Positions 36,781-46,318 are shown, numbered from the stretch's first letter. The stretch is DNA of 64,000 nt from Komagataeibacter medellinensis NBRC 3288 (GCF_000182745.2 NC_016027.1:499001-563000), one strand, 5' to 3'. Notes: generated from the sequence alone by a model not told the origin. Translations and numbers: made by a program.

Positions 36781-37245
36781 TTACTGCCCGGCCGATCCGG
36801 GCTGTTCAATCACGACCCGCATGCCCCATGTCTTGCCACCATCGGCCGTGGTCAGCACGACCTGATAGGTGCCGTTGTTGGGAATGATGACATGGTCGAG
36901 CGGCGTGTCCGTTGCGGGCCAGGTGATGTTCTTGTCGTCATAATGCTTTAACGAGACGGTCATCGGCGCGCCCGGCGTTGCCGTGATGCCGCTTATGATG
37001 GCGGCCTTCTGGCTGTCCTTTGGCAGCAGGCTCTCGACTGCCCGGATGTCAATATCGCCACCACGGTTGGAGGGCAGGCTCAGTATGGCGGAGATGCAGG
37101 TTGCATATTCCCCGTAGCTCTCGCTTGTGCAGGGTGTCTGGATGGTCACGCTAGCCGGGGTATTATCGGGCAGCTTGACGTCCGTTGCATGGGCACGGCC
37201 CGCCAGCACAAGTGCCGGAACAAGGGCAAGAAAGCTTTTATTCAT
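36781..37245 (-). CDS. Secreted hypothetical protein
   Basis: The 154-residue protein has a signal peptide (MNKSFLALVPALVLAGRAHA, cut before TDV). The mature part has two cysteines (TPCTSESYGEYATCI) that may pair and a beta-rich C-terminus (GTYQVVLTTADGGKTWGMRVVIEQ). No family is recognised. It is oppositely oriented to the replication genes and is probably cargo. Confidence 0.6.
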   Translation of the reverse strand: MNKSFLALVPALVLAGRAHATDVKLPDNTPASVTIQTPCTSESYGEYATCISAILSLPSNRGGDIDIRAVESLLPKDSQKAAIISGITATPGAPMTVSLKHYDDKNITWPATDTPLDHVIIPNNGTYQVVLTTADGGKTWGMRVVIEQPGSAGQ

Positions 37246-37694
37246 GGCACGGACACACCTTATGGCAGATTTGGTCAGACCTCATGACCCTGTTCAATAC
37301 TCCACAATCCGCCCCCTGCACAGTGACGTGCCGACAGACGTACCGGGCACTTAACATATTATTTTATAATAACACATAACCTGCCCACACCGCCTTCAGG
37401 CACGGGGCCAGCGGACCGGACAGGTGCTTACATTATTTTAATAATACCCGCCGCCCGCCACACCGCCGCACCGCACCCATCCATGCAACATATTGAAAAA
37501 CATGTAGAAAATGACATAGGACAGGCGCGACAACATTGCCGCACAAAAATCAGTGCAGTTACAATCCACGAAAATAGCGTGCTACCATGCACGGTATGCA
37601 ATCAGGCCCATTCATGCAGCCCGCCCGCCGTTAGCAAAAACGGTTCAGAATTCACGACAATACGTCATATTAAAAGATACAGAGTCCCATTGTT
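37246..37694. other. AT-rich intergenic region
   Basis: It holds several AT runs (for example near 37358 and 37432) and is the likely divergent promoter area for the secreted protein and the lipoprotein. No gene is seen. Confidence 0.4.
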
Positions 37695-38759
37695 ATGAAA
37701 AAATTGATAGTAATGCCACTCATTTTACTTCTGGGTGGATGCTATGGCGTGGGCTCCCAGAGACTGGATCGTGACCAGCTTGATTATTCACAGGCACTGA
37801 TCGGTTCTTCCAAGCAGCAGACACTCCTTAACGTCGTGCGCCTGCGCTATGCCGATACGCCGGGCTTCCTTGATACCACCCAGCTTATTTCGGGCTACCA
37901 GTTGCAGCGTAACATCGCCATTGGCGTGGGGTCGGATTCCAACCCGATCCGGCCCGCGGGGACCATTGGCGCGCAGATACAGGAAAGCCCCACCTTTACA
38001 TTCCAGCCCGTAACGGGCGATGCCTATGCACAGAGCTTCCTGCGCCCGCTGCCGCCGGGCAGCCTGCTGCCGCTGGCCATGGGGGGGCTGCCCATTGATA
38101 TCCTGTTCCGCCTGTCGGTGCAGTCGGTCAACCTGATCAATAATGTCGGCGCCATTGGCGGTGATGTGGGACGGGGCTCGCCCGAGTTTTTTGAACTCAT
38201 CTATGACCTGCGCCGCCTGCAGATTGCGGGCCTGCTGGGCATACAGCTTGAACATAGCGAGGAAGTGCCCGGCAAGACACCGGCCTTTGACCGGGTTTTT
38301 CTGACCGTCTCCCCAACAACGGACCCGATTCTGTCCGATGTGGTCAAGGCCACGCGGCGTTTTTTTGAAATGAGCCCAAAGGACGAACGCATAGAAGTCA
38401 TATACGGCGCGGGCAAGCCGCAGCATGGCCAGATCAGGTTGCTGACGCGCACGATGCTTGGCGTTCTGGGGCAGATTGCCTACCAGATTGACGTGCCGCA
38501 GGAAGATATCGATTCAGGCCGCACGTTGCCCAAGATCATTCTGGTCGGGCGCAGTACGCGGCCCACGGTCTTTGTTCATGTCAGCAATGAACGGCCGCAT
38601 TCTTCTTTTGTAACGATAAAATACAATAATAAATTCTACTATATTGCGGATACCGATTTCCCCAGCAAACTCGGCTTTACAATGCTTCAGATTTTGATGG
38701 AACTTTCAAAAACCACCAAGAACCCCGGCGCCGTGCTGACCATACCGGTAAACGGCTAA
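37695..38759 (+). CDS. Lipoprotein of a widespread uncharacterised family
   Basis: The 354-residue protein has a lipobox LLGGC (Cys16). The segment LDRDQLDYSQALIGSSKQQTLLNVVRLRYADTPGFLD is characteristic of a family of about 350-residue proteobacterial lipoproteins of unknown function. Codon use is less GC-rich than the neighbours at both ends. Confidence 0.7.
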   Translation: MKKLIVMPLILLLGGCYGVGSQRLDRDQLDYSQALIGSSKQQTLLNVVRLRYADTPGFLDTTQLISGYQLQRNIAIGVGSDSNPIRPAGTIGAQIQESPTFTFQPVTGDAYAQSFLRPLPPGSLLPLAMGGLPIDILFRLSVQSVNLINNVGAIGGDVGRGSPEFFELIYDLRRLQIAGLLGIQLEHSEEVPGKTPAFDRVFLTVSPTTDPILSDVVKATRRFFEMSPKDERIEVIYGAGKPQHGQIRLLTRTMLGVLGQIAYQIDVPQEDIDSGRTLPKIILVGRSTRPTVFVHVSNERPHSSFVTIKYNNKFYYIADTDFPSKLGFTMLQILMELSKTTKNPGAVLTIPVNG

Positions 38760-39555
38760 GGGGGCGTATCGCGCAAACCGGGATGGGTCATCACGAAGGG
38801 CACGATGGCCAGCACATGCAGCAGCCCCACGCCCCCTGGCGCAGGATCATGAAGCGCCGACCGCCACCCGGTCGGGCAGGGTGAATTCCACGCCATGGGT
38901 CAGCATGAAGATCAGACCCGACAGGATGAAAACAGGTCCACTGCGCGAAAGCCGTTTTCAACCGCGCTGGAATGCACCAGCACCACTACGCCACCAATAC
39001 TGGCGCACAGTGGCGGCAGCAGGTGGTGGGCGGCAATCCATCCCGCCACCACCCCACGTACGCCCGCAAGCACCGCAGGCAGGGCAGGGGCATGTTCCCT
39101 GCGTTCCCTGTGTTCCCTTGTGTTCCCGTACCCTGCGCTACCCTATGTACCGGTATTAACCCTTACTATAATACTTCCTGTTTCCTTAAACATAAAGGAA
39201 CATAGGGAACACAGGGAACGGCGCACGCTGGCCGACAAACCCCGCCACGCATGGAATTCCCGGCAGGGTGCAGGGTAAAGCACGCAGTTTACCACGCTCC
39301 GCCCGTGCGGGGTGCCGGGTGTTCCCTCATGTTCCCTTACCTGCCACCACACAGGGAACAGCAAGGGAACCACACCAGGGTAATTGGCACGTTCCGACCC
39401 GCATGGGATGGCCGGTAAACATGCATTACAGAGGGTGCATCTGACCATGCCCCGGCCACCGGCATGCCATGCCGTGGTACGCCACGCGCCCCATCCCTGC
39501 CTGCATCGTCGGCTGTTAGTATGATTTTTGTGCACAAGATCATGCAAGGACGCCC
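38760..39555. other. Gene-free region holding the iteron-like array
   Basis: About 800 bases with no supported gene between the lipoprotein and the DUF6456-like gene. The only structure I see is the GTTCCC/GGGAAC array and its AT-rich core. Confidence 0.5.
39094..39370. repeat. Ten GTTCCC/GGGAAC repeats, iteron-like array (possible origin)
   Basis: GTTCCC occurs at 39094, 39103, 39112, 39122, 39321 and 39331, and its complement GGGAAC at 39205, 39214, 39354 and 39365. Within clusters, copies lie 9-11 bases apart, one helical turn. The first six flank an AT-rich core (39140-39200) in mirror orientation, and a smaller four-copy cluster repeats the layout. This resembles replication-initiator iterons of P4-like elements. 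Short frames that translate the repeat should not be called genes. Confidence 0.65.
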
Positions 39556-40110
39556 ATGCCCCAAACCGCCCACACCCTGCCTGCCGAACGCGCCCGCGTG
39601 GCCACCATCCTGCGCGCCGACCGCCGCGCCCGCCTGCTGGCGCGTGATGTTGCGGCTGGTCTGAAGCCCGACATGGGCACGGATGGCCCCGCCGCCACCG
39701 CGCGCGTGGTGCAGGCCACCCGCATGGAACTGGCCCCCCATACTGCCCCGCAACCCGTGCGCCGCGTGCTCGACACCTGCATGCCTGACCGCCTGTTCCA
39801 CCGCGCCAATGCCGCCCTTACGCCAGACCAGCATGCGGCGGGCCTGCGCTTTCGCGCCACATGGCGCCGCGCGGTGCGGAGCGGGCGGCTAGTGCAGCGT
39901 TACAGCCCCCTTACGGGCGCGGGTGGTGGCGTGGCGCTGGAGGATAGCGAGGCCAGCGTGCACGCCCGCCGCCAGCTTGATCGCGCCCATGCCCTGCTTA
40001 CGCCTGCGCGCTGGCGGGTGGTGTGCGCCGTATGCGCGCTGGATGAGGCACCGGGCACCCGCCTGCGCACCCTGCACCGCGCGCTGGATGTGCTGCATGA
40101 AAAATGGTGA
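39556..40110 (+). CDS. DUF6456-like prophage regulatory protein
   Basis: The 184-residue basic protein carries LTPDQHAAGLRFRATWRRAV, then a helix and a C-terminal LTPARWRVVCAVCALDEAP...LRTLHRALDVLHEKW. This follows the DUF6456 pattern (AGxRFR ... vC...L...ALDxLxxHY), found in alphaproteobacterial prophages and regulators. A DNA-binding or antitermination-type role is guessed for such genes. It lies just after the iteron-like array. Confidence 0.55.
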   Translation: MPQTAHTLPAERARVATILRADRRARLLARDVAAGLKPDMGTDGPAATARVVQATRMELAPHTAPQPVRRVLDTCMPDRLFHRANAALTPDQHAAGLRFRATWRRAVRSGRLVQRYSPLTGAGGGVALEDSEASVHARRQLDRAHALLTPARWRVVCAVCALDEAPGTRLRTLHRALDVLHEKW

Positions 40111-40221
40111 ACTCCCCCCAGCGCAGGGGGCACGACTGTATTTCATGAAGCAGTAGGGCGAGTGCGCCGTACAGCTACCCGCCCCCTACACGCCCCCTTG
40201 CAGCCATGGTAGGCTTGGCGC

Positions 40222-41328
40222 ATGAACCGATCCGGCCTTGCCCTTGCCCTGCTTTCCGCCGTGCTGTTTGGCGCCAGCACGCCCTTTGCCAAGCTGCTGC
40301 TGGGCGGCATGCCGGCACAGATGGCGGCGGGGCTGCTCTACCTTGGCTCCGGCCTGGGGCTAGCGGTGGTGCTGGGCGCACGCGCGGCGTTGCGGCTGCC
40401 CACGCATGATGAAGCGCCGCTGGGCGGGCGTGACCTGCCATGGTTGCTGGGCGTGATTGCAACCGGCGGCGTGGGCGGGCCGCTGCTGCTCATGTTGGGG
40501 CTGGCGCGGACGGATGCGGCCAGTGCTTCGCTGCTGCTGAACATGGAAAGCATTGCAACACTACTGATCGCGTGGGTGGTGTTTCGGGAAAACGTGGACC
40601 GCAGGCTGCTGATAGGGGCCGCGTGCATCGTAGCGGGGGCCGCCGTGCTGTCATGGCAGGGACGGGCGATGTTCTCGACCGGGGCGCTGTACATCGTGGG
40701 CGCGTGCGTGTGCTGGGGCATTGACAACAACCTAAGCGGCAGGCTCTCGGCCGTGGACCCGGTGCGCATCGCCATGCTCAAAGGGCTGGTGGCGGGCTGC
40801 GTGAACATGGGGCTGGCCCTGACATTTCTGCACGCGGGCCTGCCGGGGGCAGCACTTGTGGCCGGTGCCATGGCCGTGGGGTTTGCAGGCTACGGGGTCA
40901 GCCTTGTGGCCTTCATGCTTGGCTTGCGCCACCTTGGGGCGGCGCGTACGGGGGCGTATTTTGCGCTGGCGCCGTTTGTGGGGGCGGTGGTGTCGCTTGC
41001 GGTGTTTGGCGTGCATGATGCCGGGCGGCTGGCGATGGCGGGCGTGCTGATGGGCATCGGCCTGTGGCTGCACCTGAGCGAACGCCACGACCATGAACAC
41101 ATACACGAGGAAATGGCCCACACCCACCGCCATGTGCATGACGAACACCACCAGCACACCCACACCCATGATGACCCACCGGGCGAGCCGCACACCCACT
41201 ACCATGTGCACACAAGGCTTGTGCACACTCACCCCCATTACCCCGACCTGCACCACCGCCACAGCCATGATGGCCACGGCCCGCATGACCATGGCCCCGA
41301 CGGACAGGATCACACGCACGCGGCATAG
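40222..41328 (+). CDS. EamA/DMT permease with a histidine-rich C-terminal tail
   Basis: The 368-residue protein has ten hydrophobic helices in two EamA repeats (LLGGMPAQMAAGLLYLGSGL, NMESIATLLIAWVVFREN, GAYFALAPFVGAVVSLAVFG) over about 290 residues. The final 80 or so residues carry about 30 His in HxH and HD patterns. DMT permeases export metabolites or drugs; a His-rich tail suggests Ni, Co, Zn or Cu binding or transport. No metal regulator is adjacent. Confidence 0.85.
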   Translation: MNRSGLALALLSAVLFGASTPFAKLLLGGMPAQMAAGLLYLGSGLGLAVVLGARAALRLPTHDEAPLGGRDLPWLLGVIATGGVGGPLLLMLGLARTDAASASLLLNMESIATLLIAWVVFRENVDRRLLIGAACIVAGAAVLSWQGRAMFSTGALYIVGACVCWGIDNNLSGRLSAVDPVRIAMLKGLVAGCVNMGLALTFLHAGLPGAALVAGAMAVGFAGYGVSLVAFMLGLRHLGAARTGAYFALAPFVGAVVSLAVFGVHDAGRLAMAGVLMGIGLWLHLSERHDHEHIHEEMAHTHRHVHDEHHQHTHTHDDPPGEPHTHYHVHTRLVHTHPHYPDLHHRHSHDGHGPHDHGPDGQDHTHAA

Positions 41329-41420
41329 GCGGGGGCCAACGCGTGGGAAGGCCGCGCGCAGGCCAGAGTAAGGACATAGCCTGCCGGGCAGGGGCATAAC
41401 CATTTCCGGGGGACTGTCTT

Positions 41421-41466
41421 ATTTTTTCAAAAAGGCGATGCTCCTTTAAGCTTTTTACAGTTTTTT
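41421..41466. repeat. Family 1 palindromic repeat, partial copy
   Basis: TTTTTTCAAAAAGGCG and AAGCTTTTT match the inner part of the copy at 53417. The outer arms are missing. Confidence 0.4.
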
Positions 41467-41557
41467 CGGTCCGGTCATGGCTGCCCGCGCGGGCATACAT
41501 TGACACGCCACGCAACCCGCCCCTAGCCTGATCGCGCCCACGGACAAGGATGGCGCG

Positions 41558-42655
41558 ATGGACCCCTATGAAGGCTGCAATACGGCGGCCCTGCCATACT
41601 GGCTCAGCACCCCGCAGCAGGATTTCGCGGCACTGGGGGCCACCATCGTGCCGCATGTGGAGCGCCTTCTGGCGCGTGACGGGGTGTTCGCCCCCTTTGG
41701 CGCCACTGTGGCGCTGGAGCCTTATATTGCCAATGTAACCCTGCTGGACCCGCCTGCGCGCGCAGCAAGTGACGTGCAACTGGAACAGGCGCGTGCCGCA
41801 CTGGGCCGCGTGCTGGCGGCAACGCCGCACCGGGCGGCGGCGGTGGTGGCCAACTGCACCGTCATCCTGCCTGGGCAGAGCGATCCGTCGCAGGCCGTGG
41901 TCATGATGTGCGCGCACCGCGATGGCACGGCGGAGCAGGTCGTCCACCCCTACACCATTGCCCACGAACGCATAACCTTCGGCCCCGCCACCACCACCGA
42001 GGGCACACGCGACATCTTTCCCCCCATCCGCCTGCGCTTCTACATACGCGAAAGCTGCCCCCCGCGCCCGGTGGGCTACACGGTGGCGATGTTCATGGTT
42101 CATGGCATGGACCGGGCCGCCGTACTGCGCCATTTCGGGCTGGAGGAAACCGGGCAGGCCGTGGATGAAACCCGCCCCGCACCCGGTGGCGTGACCAGCC
42201 TGCCCGGCGGGTGGACCGCGCTGTGGTGCAATGCCGCTGGCCTGCGCCACCGGGTCGAGGCCCATCTTGCCACCACCCCTGCGGGCAGCACGATAGTGGC
42301 CTGCATGGTAAACGAACCCGCCTATGCCAGCGCCGCCACCGGCTGGCGCGACGGCGCGCGGATATGGGACATATCCCATAACGGCCAGGCCGGCCCGCAT
42401 GACCTGAAGGTGGACGGCACGCCCCCGCCGGAACTGAAAGCCGTGATCGCCGCCATGGACATGGAGGAAACCCAGAGCGGCTATCCGCCGGGGATGATCG
42501 ATTTCTACTTCGACATACCAGTAGAACTGGTCTTTGCCCTGACCGGCCTACGCTACTGCCAGCGCGATTACACGCACGGACCGGTTACGTTCAGCGCAAT
42601 ACGGGAAATGGCGCGGGCGGGGCAGGGGGGCGTGAATGCCGTGTACGGGGCTTGA
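41558..42655 (+). CDS. Hypothetical protein
   Basis: The 365-residue soluble protein has high GC codon use and folded-protein composition. It contains no signal or membrane segment, and no motif I can assign. Phrases such as HGMDRAAVLRHFGLEETGQAVDE and GMIDFYFDIPVELVFALTG look conserved in style. An operator-like TGGGA-CATA-TCCCA (42365-42378) lies inside the coding sequence. Confidence 0.6.
   Translation: MDPYEGCNTAALPYWLSTPQQDFAALGATIVPHVERLLARDGVFAPFGATVALEPYIANVTLLDPPARAASDVQLEQARAALGRVLAATPHRAAAVVANCTVILPGQSDPSQAVVMMCAHRDGTAEQVVHPYTIAHERITFGPATTTEGTRDIFPPIRLRFYIRESCPPRPVGYTVAMFMVHGMDRAAVLRHFGLEETGQAVDETRPAPGGVTSLPGGWTALWCNAAGLRHRVEAHLATTPAGSTIVACMVNEPAYASAATGWRDGARIWDISHNGQAGPHDLKVDGTPPPELKAVIAAMDMEETQSGYPPGMIDFYFDIPVELVFALTGLRYCQRDYTHGPVTFSAIREMARAGQGGVNAVYGA
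42365..42378. promoter_or_regulatory. Fourth operator-like palindrome, inside a coding sequence
   Basis: TGGGA-CATA-TCCCA fits the TGGGA-N4-TCCCA consensus of the repressor sites at 33.7 kb. It may be chance or an outlying repressor site. Confidence 0.3.
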
Positions 42656-42783
42656 TGGAGGAAGAGGGGCAGATACCGCCTTTATATGAGACATAGACGG
42701 TCGTTCTTGTTTACCCGAAAATGGACAGGCGGATTTTTCATATATCTCTCGTTTCTAACAGTTGCGTGGACGCATGGTCGATT

Positions 42784-43290
42784 ATGAGAACAATATCGCT
42801 GAGCAAAGTCTGTCGGAAAGACGCAGATGATCTTGTTAAGGCTAATATCGAAAGCCGTTCTTATCATGCTCCCTGGGTTCAACCTTTCATAACACGTGAA
42901 GGCTTTGATACCTGGTTCGATGAACAGGTGTCGGGCGCCAATATAGGGTTTATTGCGCGGGAACTGGATACTGGCGGTATTGTTGGCATTACGCATCTCA
43001 GCCAGATTTTCATGCGTGGCTTTCAGAATGCATACCTGGGCTATTACGGAATGAAAGGGTTCGCTGGACGTGGCTTGATGACTGAAGCAGTACGCCTGAC
43101 AGTACAGACTGCTTTCAATGATATCGGACTGCACCGTCTGGAAGCAAACATTCAGCCTGGGAATATGAAATCCATAGCGCTGATCCACAGGCTGGGGTTC
43201 CGTCATGAAGGCTTCTCACCGCGTTATCTTCGCATAAATGGGGCATGGCGTGACCATGAACGCTGGGCATTGCTGCGAGATGAATCCTGA
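42784..43290 (+). CDS. GNAT acetyltransferase, RimJ/RimL-like
   Basis: The 168-residue protein matches ribosomal-protein N-acetyltransferases: ESRSYHAPWVQPFITREGF, LGYYGMKGFAGRGLMTEAVR (acetyl-CoA loop), LHRLEANIQPGNMKSIALIHRLGFRHEGFSPRYLRINGAWRDHERWAL. The ATG at 42784 matches homologues. GC content is lower than its neighbours, suggesting transfer. Confidence 0.85.
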   Translation: MRTISLSKVCRKDADDLVKANIESRSYHAPWVQPFITREGFDTWFDEQVSGANIGFIARELDTGGIVGITHLSQIFMRGFQNAYLGYYGMKGFAGRGLMTEAVRLTVQTAFNDIGLHRLEANIQPGNMKSIALIHRLGFRHEGFSPRYLRINGAWRDHERWALLRDES

Positions 43291-43535
43291 TTTCTGAGTA
43301 GTAACCTTTTCCTTTTTCCTTAAAATCTGTGCGCTACTGAAGTTATAACCAGACCTGCCATTGCTGAAGATCAGTATCAGCCTGTATTTTCTGGTCCCTG
43401 CATGCCGTTTTTTTCTGCTATACGGAATATAGTCCGAATTATGGTACCCACTGACCCGGACGCTTCCATAAATTCATGATCCCGAAAAACGGCTGCGATA
43501 TCCGCCGCCGCACGGATTATCAATGCGAACGCAAG

Positions 43536-43561
43536 GCCCGCCCTCACCGGCGGGCTTTTTT
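43536..43561 (+). terminator. Rho-independent terminator just upstream of the toxin gene
   Basis: Stem GCCCGCC / GGCGGGC with a 6-base loop and a T run; it ends 24 bases before the toxin ATG. The rest of 43291-43584 holds no gene I can support. Confidence 0.75.
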
Positions 43562-43584
43562 GTGTCTGCACTGCAAGACATGTC

Positions 43585-44556
43585 ATGCCAGATACCAACC
43601 AGCATCCCGCCCTGACATTTGTCATGGGCGAACATCAACTCGTCAGTATTGTCAGGCGATACCTGCCCGGCCATGAAAGTATCAGCAGGGCCGAAGGTCT
43701 GGCCACAATGGGCATTGGCGCAGCAGAAATGGCCGGTGCCGCGGGCCTGCTGGCTGCCCCTGAACCGCTGCTGAGCAAGGTTGGCGGCATTGCGCTTGCG
43801 GCCCATGGCGCCGACATGATGGCCGCCGGACAGCAGGCGTGGAAAAATGGCACCGAACCGCACACCCTGACCGAACGCGCGGTCCACGCCGTGGCCCTGA
43901 AGGCCCATGCGCCCCCTGCTGTTGCCGATCTGGCCGGTCAGGCTGCCGATGCCGTGATTCCTGCTGGCATACTGCATGCGGCAGCACATTTCGCGGCAAC
44001 ACGGGCCATTCGCGTTGCCATGGCGGATGCAAACCGGCTTGCCTTCAGGCAGGATGACATCACTACGGAGCACTTTCACCGGCCTGTCGTGCAACACACC
44101 GGTCAGCCGGCACGGACACCTGCCAACCAGAATCTCCTCTCACCGCATCGACAGAACCGGCTTGACCTCAACCATCATGAAGCGCCACCGCATAACCGCA
44201 AGGCGGGTGGGCATGTGCTGCTGAAGCATGTTGACCCGACCGAAGCGTATATCGAGCGCCGGTTTAGGAAGGAAAACCGTCCTATTGTTTCGTTCTTTAC
44301 CTCGAAAGAAGACGCTGAACGTGCTATTCACGCACTGCTTCGGGATAATTCTTCCAAGGTTGATACGTGGCTCAGGGATGCTGGAAATGGAGACAGAATT
44401 ATTCTTGATGGATATTTCTCCGGAAGAGGGGCCGTCATTATCGAAAGTGCCAATCGGGAACACAAAGCCGCGCGGCGCATCGAAGTTACAATTATCAAAA
44501 AAGAACACAATGGGATGATCTATTATGTCCAAACTGTTAAACTGTACCGATCGTGA
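43585..44556 (+). CDS. Polymorphic toxin with CdiA-type RNase A-like C-terminal domain
   Basis: The 323-residue protein has an N-terminal 200-residue region with Ala/Gly-rich hydrophobic helices (TMGIGAAEMAGAAGLLAAPEP) of unknown role. The C-terminal 115 residues match the bacterial CdiA-CT RNase A fold (PF18431): GGHVLLKHVDPTEAYIERRF supplies the catalytic His/Arg region, followed by SKEDAERAI, LDGYFSGRGAVI and YYVQTVKLY. Such domains cleave tRNA or RNA in neighbouring cells. No secretion signal, filament repeats or VENN motif is present, so this is a short or orphan form. Its 3' end overlaps the immunity gene by 32 bases in another frame. Confidence 0.72.
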   Translation: MPDTNQHPALTFVMGEHQLVSIVRRYLPGHESISRAEGLATMGIGAAEMAGAAGLLAAPEPLLSKVGGIALAAHGADMMAAGQQAWKNGTEPHTLTERAVHAVALKAHAPPAVADLAGQAADAVIPAGILHAAAHFAATRAIRVAMADANRLAFRQDDITTEHFHRPVVQHTGQPARTPANQNLLSPHRQNRLDLNHHEAPPHNRKAGGHVLLKHVDPTEAYIERRFRKENRPIVSFFTSKEDAERAIHALLRDNSSKVDTWLRDAGNGDRIILDGYFSGRGAVIIESANREHKAARRIEVTIIKKEHNGMIYYVQTVKLYRS

Positions 44557-44899
44557 TATTCTCGACATGTTTCCGCGTCTCACTAATCTGGGCTCCAGCT
44601 CGTTTGGCGAGGATCCTGATCTCTTTGGCGATACGCTGTTCGAGGTCATTGATGATGCGCCGCGAGGTCATCGCCTGCCGTTCAAACAGCAGACAGTCAA
44701 CGAATTAAGAACGTTACTGGCCTATGACGATATGGACCTCGATCGTGTCAGTTGGGCTGTGCTCAGTATAGACCCCACAGTTGACCCTGAAGAACCACCC
44801 AACTGGGGCAGCTTTCCCACCCTACGGGCATTCTGGTCAGCCGTTCTACATGCTTTTGAAAATGACCCCGAGGTGCAGGCAGGAAAAGAGATTGACTGA
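44525..44899 (+). CDS. CdiI-type immunity protein 1
   Basis: The 124-residue acidic protein directly follows and overlaps the toxin domain, the normal place for a cognate immunity gene. Its C-terminal 60 residues (IDPTVDPEEPPNWGSFPTLRAFWSAVLHAFENDPEV) are shared with two paralogues downstream, while the N-terminal half varies (SSSFGEDPDLFGDTLFEV). Variation in the N-terminal half suggests that this part recognises the toxin. The exact immunity family was not identified. Confidence 0.72.
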   Translation: MSKLLNCTDRDILDMFPRLTNLGSSSFGEDPDLFGDTLFEVIDDAPRGHRLPFKQQTVNELRTLLAYDDMDLDRVSWAVLSIDPTVDPEEPPNWGSFPTLRAFWSAVLHAFENDPEVQAGKEID

Positions 44900-45157
44900 A
44901 ACCCGTAAGGGCGCAGCGTTCACACCATGAAAAACTGAGAGGTCTGTTTTCATGTCCTTGCGTTGCAGAATCAGGCCATCCACTTCCCCCTTAACTGCCG
45001 GTCTGTCAAATGAACTTGAAGCAGACCGGCGGAAGTCGCGTGCATGCTGGACACAGGAAGCACCATGCCAAATTCCGGAAAGCGGACGTAAGTGTCTGTA
45101 TCCGCCAATCTGAAAAAAGCTGAAGAGCGCCGCCAGTGAGGCGGCGTAGGTTAAAGC

Positions 45158-45433
45158 CGTCCTATTGTTTCGTTCTTTACCTCGAAGGAAGACGCTGAAC
45201 GTGCTATTCACGCAGTGCTCAGGGATAACGCCTCTAAAATTGATACCTGGCTCAAGAACGCCGCAAATGGAAGCTCAGTCTATGTCGAAGGGTATTCCTC
45301 GGGAAAGGGAGCTGTCGTAATCGAGAATGCCAATCGGCAACGCAAGGCTGCGCGACGCATTCAAGTTACAATTGTCAAAAAAGAATACAATGGGATGATA
45401 TATTATGTCCAAACTGTTAAACTGTACCAATGA
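45158..45433 (+). pseudogene. Orphan toxin C-terminal fragment 2
   Basis: The fragment starts abruptly after a TAA with RPIVSFFTSKEDAERAI and runs to VKLYQ. It lacks the catalytic-His segment GGHVLLKH. Compared with toxin 1, residues in the middle differ (DTWLKNAANGSSVYVEGYSSG). The only start is a GTG at 45215. It fits an orphan cdiA-CT cassette that could recombine with the full gene. Confidence 0.75.
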
Positions 45434-45788
45434 TGATATTCTTGACATGTTCCCGCGTATAAAAAATCTTGGTGGCGGCCCATTCGGTGAAGACGCCGAT
45501 ATCTTCGGTGATACGTTACGTGAAGTTGTTCAGGATGCACCACAAACTCATGATCTGCCGTTCAAACAGCAGACAGTCAACGAATTAAGGAATTTCCTGA
45601 CCTATAATGACGAGGATATTGAGCGCGTCAGTTGGGTTGTGCTCGGTATAGACCCCACAGTTGACCCTGAAGAACCACCCAACTGGGGCAGCTTTCCCAC
45701 CCTACGGGCATTCTGGTCAGCCGTTCTACATGCTTTTGAAAATGACCCCGAGGTGCAGGCAGGAAAAGAGATTGACCGAAACCCGTAG
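45405..45788 (+). CDS. CdiI-type immunity protein 2
   Basis: The 127-residue paralogue of the 44525 product overlaps the orphan toxin fragment exactly as in unit 1. The C-terminal part is nearly identical at DNA level; differences are in residues 9-75 (NDDILDMFPRIKNLGGGPFGEDADIF), matching the variable region of its toxin partner. Confidence 0.75.
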   Translation: MSKLLNCTNDDILDMFPRIKNLGGGPFGEDADIFGDTLREVVQDAPQTHDLPFKQQTVNELRNFLTYNDEDIERVSWVVLGIDPTVDPEEPPNWGSFPTLRAFWSAVLHAFENDPEVQAGKEIDRNP

Positions 45789-46036
45789 GGGCGCGGCGTT
45801 CATACCATGAAAAACTGAGAGGTCTGTTTTCATGTCCTTGCGTTGCAGAATCAGGCCATCCACTCCCCCTTAACTACCGGTCTGCCAAATGAACTTGAAG
45901 CAGACCGGCGGAAGTCGCGTGCATGCTGGACACGGGAAGCACCATGCCAAATTCCGGAAAGCGGACGTAAGTGTCTGTATCCGCCAATCTGAAAAAAGCT
46001 GAAGAGCGCCGCCAGTGAGGCGGCGTAGGTTAAAGC

Positions 46037-46318
46037 CGTCCTATTGTTCCATTCTTCACATCGAAAGAAGAGGCTGAAGTTTTATTCACGCAGCACTTCG
46101 AGATAATTCTTCCAAGGTTGATACGTGGCTCAGGGATGCCAGAGATGGAAGTTCAATTCACGTTGAAGGGCATCTTTCAGGCAGCGGGGCGATTGTCGTC
46201 GAAAAAGCTGATCGTGTAATAAAATCTGCGCGATATATTAGAGTTACAATTATTAAAAAAGAGCATAACGGGATGATTTATTATGTCCAGACTATTATAC
46301 TTTACTGATTACGAAATC
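46037..46318 (+). pseudogene. Orphan toxin C-terminal fragment 3, frameshifted
   Basis: It is homologous to fragment 2, starting RPIVPFFTSKEEAE, but one base is missing in the equivalent of GAACGTGCTATTCAC, so the frame breaks near 46075 and resumes with DNSSKVDTWLRDARDG. It ends IYYVQTIILY. Confidence 0.75.

Noticed and set aside
39094-39370. CRISPR array
   Set aside because: Repeat units are only six to seven bases, occur in both orientations and lack uniform spacers.
39143-39547. Short frames translating GTTCCC repeats
   Set aside because: Repeated peptide text comes from the iteron-like array, not a gene.
44846-45211. Minus-strand frame in the toxin-array spacer
   Set aside because: It crosses the boundary of the repeat unit and is antisense to the toxin fragment; no protein features.
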